64,000 bases of DNA. It comes from Buxus sempervirens. Taxonomy: Eukaryota; Streptophyta; Magnoliopsida; Buxales; Buxaceae. The DNA lies in assembly GCA_947561395.2 (NCBI GenBank), contig OX387186.1, positions 9,847,888-9,911,887 on the forward strand, written 5' to 3'. Positions 43,736-55,600 of this stretch are shown here, in pieces. The position numbers and the translations under genes are program-made. The notes beneath the pieces were generated by a model. That model was not told the origin of the DNA. It did no database searches and saw only the letters and a list, made by a program, of their open reading frames with translations. Each line of letters begins with the position of its first letter. Position 1 is the first letter of the stretch.

Positions 43736-45061
43736 ATGAAATGGGGAAGGAAGAAATCCAAGTCTTCTTCTACATACCCTCTTGTTTCGTTGTCTCAAGT
43801 CTTTTCTGGTTCTTGGCTTTTGAAGTTCAAGCAGGTGAGCAGCAAAGCAGAATCCAGTCCTGCAAAACCCAGATGCCAAAACGGGGCTAAATCATGGTCT
43901 CGGAGAAGCGAACGGTTACAGGGCAAAGAGCCTTCTTTGTCACCTCAGAGAAGGAAGGTTGGGAGCTTAACGAAGTTGAGTGAGATAGAGGATAATGAAG
44001 CCTTCTGGCGACTTTCTTTTGGGGGGGAGAGCTCCGGAGATAAGAACCAGAGAGGTGTTTTGAGGTCTGTGAGGTATGATTCGGATGATGAGGTTGAATT
44101 TCCTAGTTGCCGAAGCTGCAGAGCGAATGGTGCGAGAGTGGTCGAAAGAGATGAAAGACGCGAGTTTCACGACATTATGTCTGGTATCAGAAGGATCAGA
44201 TTAGCCGAAGATGTGGGGGTAATGCCGGAGAACGAGCTGTTGAAGGGAGATCAAGAACCGGGAACGCCTCGAAGGAGGAGAACCGCGAACGATCTGAGAG
44301 TACAGAAGAGAAAATCTAGAAGAACGTTTCAACGAATTATGGAAGAAGAGGACTCGGCGACTCGCAAAGGATCAAACGAAACGAAGCAGAAATCTATAGA
44401 ATTGGCGGAAAAGGATTCGTCGGAATTGAGACCCGCAAGAACAATTCCGGCAAACGATTATCACGGTGTGACAGCTTCCAAGTTGAGGAAATCTCCCTAC
44501 AGATTTTCCTCGAATTCAAGAAACATTGAACGAAGAAAAACTGAAGAGGATCACGCCTTTGCAGCAGCTCCAGACTCGGAAAAGACAGGTGGAGTTTCGC
44601 TTGATGAACTGCGATTGAGAAGCGAGAAACACAGAAAGTCTCCGAGAAAGAGAACAAAACAGGGTGGTTGCAAAGTTCGAGTATACTCTCCAAGAACAGC
44701 TTCTAAAATCGAAATCTGCAAAATAAAAGCTTTGGAGGACAAGAAGGCGAAGCAGAAGAGGAAGACGAAGACAAATGAGGGAGAAACGAAGGAAAAGGAA
44801 GCGGGTCTAGAGAGCTTCGCATTGGTGAAATGGTCGTTGGACCCCCAGAAGGACTTCAGGGAGTCAATGGTGGAGATGATTTCAGAGGGAAAGATGAGAA
44901 AGCCCAAAGAGCTTGAGGAGCTCCTGGCTTGTTATCTGTCATTGAACTCCGACGAGTACCATGACGTCATTATAAAGGCCTTTCGTCAGGTGTGGCTGGA
45001 CATGAACCAGGTTGGTCATGGTCCTCATGAATTGCAGGAACATCAAAGCAACATACTGTGA
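43736..45061 (+). CDS. OVATE family protein, transcription repressor (OFP5-like)
   Basis: An intronless frame of 441 codons. The N-terminus ([15 protein letters not shown], then SWLLKFKQ) matches the conserved start of OFP5-type proteins. The middle is basic, Ser-rich and presumably disordered. The OVATE domain is at about residues 359-423, with [32 protein letters not shown] and [15 protein letters not shown]. OFPs act in the nucleus and cytoplasm, binding TALE homeodomain proteins and repressing growth-related genes; this is family knowledge. The start is the first Met and carries the family motif. A short unconserved tail of about 18 residues follows the domain. Confidence 0.93.
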   Translation: MKWGRKKSKSSSTYPLVSLSQVFSGSWLLKFKQVSSKAESSPAKPRCQNGAKSWSRRSERLQGKEPSLSPQRRKVGSLTKLSEIEDNEAFWRLSFGGESSGDKNQRGVLRSVRYDSDDEVEFPSCRSCRANGARVVERDERREFHDIMSGIRRIRLAEDVGVMPENELLKGDQEPGTPRRRRTANDLRVQKRKSRRTFQRIMEEEDSATRKGSNETKQKSIELAEKDSSELRPARTIPANDYHGVTASKLRKSPYRFSSNSRNIERRKTEEDHAFAAAPDSEKTGGVSLDELRLRSEKHRKSPRKRTKQGGCKVRVYSPRTASKIEICKIKALEDKKAKQKRKTKTNEGETKEKEAGLESFALVKWSLDPQKDFRESMVEMISEGKMRKPKELEELLACYLSLNSDEYHDVIIKAFRQVWLDMNQVGHGPHELQEHQSNIL

Positions 45062-46635
45062 TGAGCTACTGCTTATAGACATTAATGCAATGTTGTTGTA
45101 AATAGTTCATCATAATATAAATTTTTCCTACAATTTCCATCTTCAATCCAACCAAAATTTCAGTCTGGGGTTGTTCTAAATCTTGCAGTAATGATGTTGG
45201 GAGGGGGGAAGCTCTATTTGCTCTTACAACATAAGCCATTAGCTTTAGAGTCTTCTTCCAAAGGTGTCAGCTTTCTTGCATTTTTTTTCCAGCTGTAATC
45301 GTTTCCAACTTGCCCGTGCCTCAGCACATGTTATTGAGAAATTCCAGAGTGACAAGGGTGAAGGGCCCTCCGTGACAAAATATGTTTGGGCATTAACTTA
45401 GCAAGTGAATTATGTCCTTGTGAAGATTCACATGTAGACCTAGTCAAAATTAACCCACCAGGGGAAGAGCCAAACCATAAGCTCGAACGTCTTGGGTTCA
45501 AACCACCTTCTGGTATTGACGGACACACGGTCCCTGCGAGTGGGTTCATGTATTTGGGGTTTACTTCCTGGTTGAGTCCAAAAGGAAACTGTCTAGGGTA
45601 TGTTCTTTCTGAGACTAAATGCATGAAAACAAAAACTAGTGAGTAATTGATCCCAATCATCCAAAAGTAAAAGTTTTAAAAAGGAGAAACCATTGCTGAA
45701 ATTTGGACCACATATGATTTCCCAAGTGCAAGCACCGAAATACATGGCTTTTGTCGCATGGACCAATAACATCAACTAAACTTATTAAAGGGACAAAGGA
45801 ACTTCAGATGCAAGACATGGCTGATAACAAGCGCATACTGTCTGTACTGAAATTCATGCACACATGCGTGCATCTGAGAAGAATCTGACCTTTGACTACT
45901 GCATTCACTTGAAAACAAAAATCATTTCACCTAAAGAGAAATAATTTTTCCTTCTTAAAGTGAATGCAGCAATCACAATTTCCGGTACAATGCGTTGCAA
46001 GATTTTGGGTGCAAACAATTTCCCAGAAACGATACTTAACCCTTGTCAGTCTCACCAATCACGTATAATAGATTTATTATTGATGCTTTATCAAATTGAT
46101 TTTTACTTTCTATCAAACAAAACACAAACATTTTATCAAACAGTTTGTTTTACATTTCCCTTCTTCAAGACAATTTTTTAAGGAAGATCAAAGTTTCAAT
46201 AACAATTTGAACTCTTGAAAACTAGAGTTTACCATATCATATTAAACCACCGTGGTTCAAATTTCAAATAGACTCATGCTTCAGATAGCCCTCAAAGTTC
46301 TGTCAAACGCTCTGGCTTAGCCGCCAGGCCTCAGTACCAATTAGAAAATCATAGAACCGGACAATGACCTAAATTTTGACTTACGATAAAGCTAGCCGCT
46401 CGAACTTGGCCCGGTCCATTTGCAGCCTTTGGAAGGACGGCAGTGGGCATCAAAGGCCGATTGCTCGCGCCCAATCCTTCACTAACAACAGTTTTTAAGG
46501 CATATCGACTGACCCAAGATGAGTCTGAAAATGGGAGGAAACCGATCGAGTCTTGCTGGCATTATTTTGAAGCTGATAAATGACGAAAACCCTAAATATA
46601 TATTTACAATTTGAATGTACACGCCTTCATGACAG
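45062..46635. other. Intergenic between OVATE gene and hydrolase gene
   Basis: The genes converge here. A GGTTCAAACC phrase at 45495-45504 resembles a polymerase III B box within a possible SINE (about 45390-45620), but no A box was seen. A GC-richer patch at 46300-46490 is unexplained. Confidence 0.4.
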
Positions 46636-49600
46636 TCACAGACGCCATTTAGCAGACTTTTTTGATTGTTGAGAGAAGATGTATACTTCATCATACCCTT
46701 TCCTAAAGCATGAGAAAGCACAAAAAAAACCAAGTTAGAAAGTTCATCATTTACTCAAGTAAACCAGGTGCTGAAGGCATTGTATCCTTACCCAGCCTTT
46801 CCACAATAAGTGGGACTGTAGTTGTATATAAGGTTATCCAACACCTTCCGAGCAGGTGGTCTGTTCAAGGACTTTCTCGCCTCGCTGCACCAAAACATGC
46901 ATCAGATCAGTTTTGACACCTCTTTAAACAGCCGGAGAAATGTCAAACTCAAAAACTGGGAAATTTCGTATCATATGATTTGAGTGTTTGCTATGTATAG
47001 TCCTACTTGTGCTTATTGTTAAATACTACTTGCTACATGATTCAATGGTAGCATTTACCCACATCAGAAGAGCAAGTTGTTTAATCTGAAAAAAAAAACT
47101 AATTTAGGATAGCTACTTATAGTTAAGAACCTTGTCAAGACATAATAATAGGAATTATCTTACGGTTTCTCAGTAAAAAATTTCATTTTCAAGCTTCTAG
47201 CAATGCATTTAGGTCTTAAAAGTGTCATTTTCCAAGCTTTACTGATGCCTAGTAAACAACTCTGTATAAATGACAAGTGGTAAGAAATTCACAGCAAATT
47301 ATCTATTATTTATTGTCTTCCTCTGCAAGATATGGATAAGGACTTTCTGGATGATGATTACCAAGTGCATTCTAAATACTGGACGATAAACGGATAGTTT
47401 CCATCGCACATGTTTAGTTTCCAGGTCAAAAAATACTTTACATGCAATGTGATAAATCAAAAGCATCCAGCTAAAAGCAAACACACTGAACACGCCACAT
47501 GGACAATACTCCAGCCATATAAAGCCTAAGCATATTGGGTTTTGTCACATGTAATAGAAACCTTCAAATATTTTAATATTTCTAAAGAGCTATATCAGTA
47601 AACATTTAGCAAAAGCTTTTCTACCATGTCCAGGGGCTGAAACTTTGTGACTGCCCGGATGTGGAAATACCACAAGCAAGTGGGGTTAGCCAAATCATCT
47701 GCCACTTGAAATCCATAAAATACAATAATCCTTATGCTAGAGCAACTTAGCGGCTATCCAACCTGGTATTCGAGTTCCAGATTAACAGGTGCAGAATGAT
47801 ATTGTTGCTAGAACAGCAAGCCATATAGGTTCAATTTTCCACATGTCAAATTCAGACTATATCTTCACATTCCAATTTATTGACCCAAGACCTAAGTTGA
47901 CCACACAGCCACAGTTCTGGGTTACTAGGTGCACATAAGGCTGCTAAGCACTATAAAAATTTTATGGAGCATTGACATGCAATGTGCAACATTCCCAGCA
48001 TATGAAGTACGATATGTTCTATCAGAAAAAAAAATGATCACATATACTGAAATTCTAGGAGATCCTACATCTCAACTTGTGAAAAGCATAGTTCTTTTCT
48101 CATTTCAGGCCACCAAAAAAATGTGATGCCTCCATCCTGGCCCATTGATCACTTTGACACTAGAGTACTAAATAGAATCTAGAATCATTATGAGCTAATT
48201 TTAGGTCAAATAACAAAAGCACATAGCAAAGAAAACCACAATGTAAGACATCTCCATAAAAAGTTAATAATTTCCTATTTCCAGGTTGTCTGGTTGAATA
48301 AAATGGTGTGCAAATCGAAGTTGAAATTTCATAATTTGCATAGCCTGTGCAACATGACCTTCATGAAGGAAAATGGCAGCAAAAAGTTTTCAGAACTTCA
48401 TGTTTCAGACAAATCAATACCTGACAAAAAAGTTGGCGACATGTTGAGTTACTTGAACTGCATCTTCAGTGTGTGGAATCATTGATAAGCCCCATTCAAA
48501 AGCATTTTTCTGCAGTAAATTTAGCATATTTGTTGACTTTAAATAATAACAACTGACTAGTATAATACCATCACAATAAGCAGGTATGAACAACATTAAA
48601 TAAAAATTTAAAAGAGAAAGAGAGATAATAAATCATCACACTTAAAGTTGCACTTCAGTGCAGTGAAGTTTAGCACTTCGTGATAGTTGATGAATATCCA
48701 TATTTGTACAACTATTTTTTAAGGTAATATATATGAAAAAAATTAGGAGGGCTGGAAAACGACATCTGAGTTTGCATTGTAATTTACAGGCATTGAGTGA
48801 CCCAAATTTCATATCTTTATGAAAGAAAATTAATGTAATAACTCTGCCAACACCAGTCTGTATTGCCATATTTTTTGTGCTTTGCCATTCCCAAGCCCGG
48901 AAAAAGGAGTGGAGCTGTCATGTTGGCAGTCAGTAAAATCTTGACTTCACCAAAATTTCTTTTCATTGTGGTGCATGTTGGAAGTTGTATATAAGAACTA
49001 ATAAAAATTGGCTGCCATTTAGATATTTCAAAATTTTAAAATGGCCAAGGAAAAACTGAATTGAACATCAGTAACTAGATATTTGGTGTAAAAAACGGGG
49101 GCATACACAAAATATTTGAGAACCAATATGAGATATGATCACAATTTTATCCCAACAGCTAAAGCTTTATATGGAGCACTATCAACACAAGGATGGGAAG
49201 CAAATGGACAAAAGAGAAGAGAAAAGACCTCTGGATGCCACTGGAAAGCAGTTACAGGATAATTGAGGGCTTGTACGGTTGAGATGTAGACCTGAAGCAA
49301 ATAATTTCTCAAAAATAAGGATTAATGAAAGAACAGCAAAAGATGTTTTTTTCCAGGTCCAATATAAAACAAGTAACATAGCAATTGATTGTTGCAGTAC
49401 CTTCTCATCTCCATCTCTGCTTCTTGTCAAAACCTTGAAGAAACTACTTAGAGCAGCACTCTCCTGGAACCTTTCTGGGGATAAACCATACTGTTACATT
49501 AAGAAATCAGATGGAATCAGGCCCCTTGATCATTCATTTTGGAAGATGTAGGAATGCCCTATTAGAAAATAAAAAGATATTGCAGGCAAAAATAATAATA

Positions 49601-52600
49601 AAAAAAATGGCAGGAAATACCTATAATAATAAAGTTATAAAAATGATAGTAATTATGATTGAATAAAAAGAGTATTGAAGCAAACTCAAACACAAGATTC
49701 AGACAGTAAAATGTCTTCAATTATAAAAGATTAAATTCTCATAAATTTTTTCAAAAGACAAGTATTGTCTCTCTAATCACTGCGTTTTACAATCAAGTGA
49801 TCATTTTGTCCTCCTTTGATGCTTTAAATTGAAGTGCTAAAAATAACACTAGAAAGGGTCAGGCGTGAAACATTTGATTTTATAATGTTTCGATTCTAGT
49901 AGTAATGAAATATTAAAGATCTCACCTGATGGTTTTGCATGACAAGGCAATCCGTACTTAATTTTTTAAGCAGTTCTGGAGGAAATCTGCATAACCAAAA
50001 TGGCCATTAACTTGTTGAAAATACTACCCAACCAAAAATCCAGAGATGAATTATCAATTTTGCACATCTAAAATGTTGTAGAAGTTATATTTAATTAGAG
50101 TCCTTATTAGTAATGAATTTTATGCAATCCAACATGATTCCTAGAAAATTCATGATTATCTGCTTATTTTACATACACTTTACACGCCCCAAAGTACCCG
50201 TGTCCGACACGACACGACATGGGTATGGGTACGGGATATGTCTCAGATCCTTAGCATGTTCTCTTGGACATGGCAACCGAAGATCAATCGAAAAATAATT
50301 GTCGAATAATTAACTTGTAAGTAATGAATCAAAAAAGATAATAGTTTTTGCAAAGAGAGAATGTATATTCTCAAACTCAAAAATTGCAAGCACTGACTCA
50401 AAAAGAAAAATATAGATGGGGGGGGGGGGGGGGGGGGGGGGGGGGGAGAAGGGAAAGGAAAAACAGAAATATGAAAGCTAGGCTTCTAACTAGCATTATT
50501 GACATTTACTTGGAGACATTTCAGCCGAATCCCAGTATCCTGATCCAAATTTTGGACACTTTTCAACCGAGTCCCCATATCCTAAGTTTTGAAGGTCAAG
50601 TGAATCCAACTCCTAGACACATACCCACTTCAAAGGTTTTTCACAATTGCACAAGGGCTTTACACTATGCATTTGATTCACTCAATGTCCTCGAAGAACC
50701 AATATCCAACTTCAAAGGTTTTTCACAATTGTCCATGACAAACTCAAGGGCATCATTGATCTCCTTCCCTATGTTATTTAGATTCACCAAATTGATCTAA
50801 ATGGATCATTTTTTTTCAAGGACTAAGAAAATTTATTAAAAAAGAGGGAGGACCACAAAGAAGGCCAAGTCTAAGAATTCACACATTTTCTAAGAAAAAT
50901 CATTTAAAAGAATAATATGTTCTATTGTCTTGGTAATTAAAATAGTTTATAAAAAAATTATAAGAATGCATAAACAGTTGGCCGATCAGTGCACATGAAA
51001 ATGTACTTGCAAGACAAGATATGATAAAACCAAATTATCCATAAAATATGAAATCTTATAGCTTGAAAACTCAACATAAATAATGCCTATAATTGTTTAA
51101 CCAGACAATAAACTCATCTGCCTTTCTCTTTCACATGAATATATATTCATTAAGTTCACTAAAAGAAAGTTAAAATTACAAAAATAAAATACCTCTGGAA
51201 TACAGTTCCTTCAATTTCTGTATTTTTTGTGAACTGGAGAGTAGATGCCTGATCTAAAGCATTGAACCTTTCAAGAATATCATTGTCCTATAAGCAAAAC
51301 CAAAAAAAAAAGGTTCAGAAGATAAGTGTCAAGATTGGCCAAACAAACGGTAGAACAGTGTCCGAAAAGTGCAATGATTAATCAAAAGGCCTGCCAAAGC
51401 TCAAGTAATTCAACTAAAGGAAACTGATTTCACATAAGTTGGCCAATATATTCATAGAAGATGCAATTCCATATTTACAATTTGTCAATAACCATCATTA
51501 CTTCAATTGTCTCATAAATGGCTCATAAAACAATGTGGCCCCCAGCTCAAAAAACAAAGTGGCACCCAGCTCATCAAAGGATCCAAAGGTCCCAACTCAA
51601 AACAAGCAAAGGGTTGGAATCTCCCTTGATACCCCACTACTCAAATATGCTAAATGGAAGTCACTTTCCCATGCTTATCTGCTTATGAACTTAAGCAGAA
51701 ATGGAGGGTAGCTGTTATCTCTGGAGTGGTCACCAAACTTAAGGAAACATCTTTCTCTGTAGGAGGGGTGTTTTTGTATCTGAAGTGGAGGTCACCATCA
51801 AAAAGCACATTAACAAAAGAATAAAGTGATACCTGCAAAGAGTCAAATTTTACCTACCTCATAGGTTTTCTCTCATTGACGAAGGAAATATAAAGACATA
51901 CCAACAAGTGAGCACATATTCAGCTGACCCACTTTAAGGGGCAGTGAAGGAATTGGCCTCAAGATCCCATCATCTCAAACTGCCTATAGATTTACGTAAT
52001 TCTAGATCCCCCTTTAACAAGCTTAACTTCCCAAAATCTCGTGTTTAATTGCCTTCACTATTCAGTTCTGGTCTTTGCCCACTGGACTCACATGTTCTCT
52101 TCTCCCTGTAGGTTAACTAATCACCAAATACCTATCACATGGACCTCCATATTGAACTACACGAACAATCTTATCCACAATTGTAATTATTGAATGAGTG
52201 GGGAAGTGGGTTCTCCAAGAATTCTGAATTGTGCAACAAAAATATATATCATTCATCCTAAAAGGCAAACTAATTCAGATGTTTCCCAAGACCATAGTAT
52301 AACATAAGAATTTGTGCTTACTACTCCTAAAATGGGAATATATGCAGTGGCAAATCATTCTCACACACAGACACTTCATAAACCAAGTTGGACTCACACA
52401 AACTATATAATTATGCGCAGAACATCCCTTTATAGAAAATGAAATGAAAAGAGAAAAAGGAAAAAAAATAAAAAATTACAACTAAATGTCAACTTCAACT
52501 AACAGAACTGGAAAGCATCCCTTATATTGGACTAAGAGAATTTCAAAGTACACAACAAGTTAAATAATTGATAAGAAAATGCCTGAGAACTATTTCATTA

Positions 52601-55600
52601 ACAAATTCACAAGGAGGGGGAAGAGATAGAACAAAATGAGGTATAGATCTCAGTATAATTTTTTCTTTTTTAAATATATGTATCTCAGTCTCACTCACCT
52701 TGCTGATAATCATACTGAGTAATTCAAAGCCTAAGCAGGTGGCCAATAATGGAAAGTGGTCTCCCTCATCATTTTTCTTCAAAATTTTCTGTAGAGAAAC
52801 AAATAGATGAGGAAAAAAATCAGGATATTAATAAGTAACTACAAAAGAGTCAACTTTGATAAATACAGGCTTTCACCATAATGTTTGGCGTTTTAATTGT
52901 TCTTAACATAATTGACTTTTTTTCTTGAATTGGTTGCAATATAATGTTGCTTATTACAAACAGCCGCTCCATTTGTTGGGGTAAGGTTTCGTAAATCAGA
53001 CCCTACCCCAAACCCCATGCAATGGCGGGAGTCTCATGCACTAGCCTAGCCCCTTTTTTAAAGCTGAATTTTTTTATCAAGAAACCAAAATCTAAATTAA
53101 TAAAAATCAAATGTTTCTACATGCAACATTTGTAAACCAAATTTATCTACAAAGCTCGATCTGAATTTTTACAAGTTAAAGTCTATAATATGCCATTAAA
53201 CATCATTATATCAACTCAATAGAGAAAATTTCTGTTGCATCTTGTCATTAGCATTTCCATCCCGACATTATATGTATCTTTTAAAGGGGAAAAAAATTAT
53301 AACAGGACTTTGAAGCTTTATGGGCACTTTAATTGGTAGTCACAAATGAAAAGTCCAGCACAAATAGAATATTCCAGAACATAGCTCTTTTTCATCCTGG
53401 CTTATGTTCAATTTTAAGATCAAACATTAAGATAACTTGCCATCGGCCAAACTGTTCCCCTCAACCAAATTCTTCAGAAGAGCTCCTTCTAGGAATTCAT
53501 AATACATTTGAAGAATAAACTTTGTCTGGGATTTTGAACCTGAAAGGCCAAAGTTATAAAATAGTAGCAAAGGTGGCCACAACTTCACAATTCATGATGG
53601 AGTAATTGACCTGCTTGATTCGACATCTCATAGGCAAACTATAGAATTTCTGGATCTTTTCTTTTCTGTTGTAAAACTGCCTCCCAACCGACATTCAAAG
53701 CATTGGACTCGATGAATTTGATCAGAACCTCTTCAGGCATGGCAAGACCGATGCTCTTCTCTCATTTTATTCAATCCAGTAGTCCTCATGTGCTAGCCAC
53801 TCCATTCTTAACTTTTTGGTTTTTCATGGAAGATAGGTAAGACCTTCCTGCTCATGTAAAGGTCCTTGCAGAACCAGTGTCAAAGAGAAACACTGCCATG
53901 AAGCTATTGAAGGCACAAATTATCCATGACAATATCAGGGCATTCATTGGCAAACTCAACTGAGGTGATCTTGTAACTTTATCTTTCTTCCTTTTACCTC
54001 CTGGCCAAGAAGCTCAATCTTTTCTTTAAGCAGCTCCATTTTCCATACCGAGAATGATTTCATTCTTTCCTATCATATTTCTAAAAGCTTATGTGCTTTT
54101 AGTGAGAATCCACATACGCACTGAATATTGTCACATTGTCAATATACGCTAATGCCAAATCTTGGAAAGGTATAGTAATTTGATCCATTATCCTCTGAAA
54201 AGCAAAGGAACATTTTCAAGCCCAACGTTTCATCACAGGACAGCCACAGTGGTATTAAAAGCTTATGTGCTTTTAGTGAGAATCCACATACGCACTGAAT
54301 ATTGTCACATTGTCAATATACACTAATGCCAAATCTTGGAAAGGTATAGTAATTTGATCCATTATCCTCTGAAAAGCAAAGGAACATTTTCAAGCCCAAC
54401 GTTTCATCACAGGACAGCCACAGTGGTATTTGCACTCACCCTTTTCCACCATCCATGCTCACTACCATCTCAATCCTAAATGAAAATATCTGATTCCCTT
54501 ATTTAGGTTGCAACAACTGATGATTCCGCACCAAGCATTGAATATGTTTTAGCACATTGTTCAGCAGCTTGTATCTGATGAGCAATCTAGGCATTCTGCT
54601 GTCTTTCTCACTTCTACTATGGCAGGCATATTAGTAGTTCCAAAACCAAACAGAATAACATCCAAGTTGCCTATGGATACTCTGGATTAGTAACCTCCAA
54701 AATTAAGAGATAAGGACAGAGTTTACTGATTGCAATAACAAAGTGTAGAAAAGCACCAATTGGGTCAACGGATTATGGCCCAAAGATGTGCCACATAGCA
54801 CCAAGCAGAAATGCATCATGCATATAATTTTCAATGGCTTGATTGATTGTCTACCAATAATAGAAAAAATAATAATAATAAGTATGTTGTCAAATCTTTT
54901 CCATATTTTTGATTTAATACAAATTTTCAGATCTCATCAAAAAAGGTATTATGTCAACACTTCAAAGCCCAAAAGAAATAACACTTCAATTTTAGGCACC
55001 AATAGCTCTTCAATGGAATGATATTTCTATGTTATTGTAGAGTGCAGTGAAGAAGTCCGCATACAACTTCAGAATTAAAAAAATACAGATTCATGGCAGA
55101 GAAGTAAATTAAGAAGTTATTTTGTAAGTCAAGACTTACAAAAATGCAAATTAACTGAAGATATTACTTTTTTTTTTTTTATATAAAGTCGGATGGAGAG
55201 ACAAGATTCATGTCGCAACCCCACTTTGGTGCGAACTGGCTTTTGATGATGATGATTATGATTATAATGTTTTATTCTTTCCTTCCTTCCCAGTGATACC
55301 AAAGTACGCCATTCAGCAATATAATATGTTCTGGGGGTTTACAGGTTCCAATAAAAGTTCAGAGCTTTTAAAGGTTACACAAATTTTATTTTTTTTTTTT
55401 TGGTTTCAGAAAAGAGATTTATAGTACCCTAAAACACACAAGATAATGGAATGGAACTTATGTTAAATCCACTTTCATGAATGTTTGAACTTAGCAATTT
55501 TTTTTATTATTTGAATTAAACACGAGGATAGAGGAATAATTTCCACAATATACCCACTTTATCCACCTTATACTGCAAATGACCAAATCTAAACTAATCA

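Noticed and set aside
44394..44907. Minus-strand frames of 99 and 118 codons opposite the OVATE gene
   Set aside because: They are antisense to the basic, Lys/Arg-rich part; the opposite strand is rich in Phe/Ser/Leu for composition reasons only.
45390..45620. Possible tRNA-derived SINE (GGTTCAAACC B-box-like phrase at 45495)
   Set aside because: No convincing A box at the right distance, no A/T tail and no target duplication seen, so I did not list it as an element.
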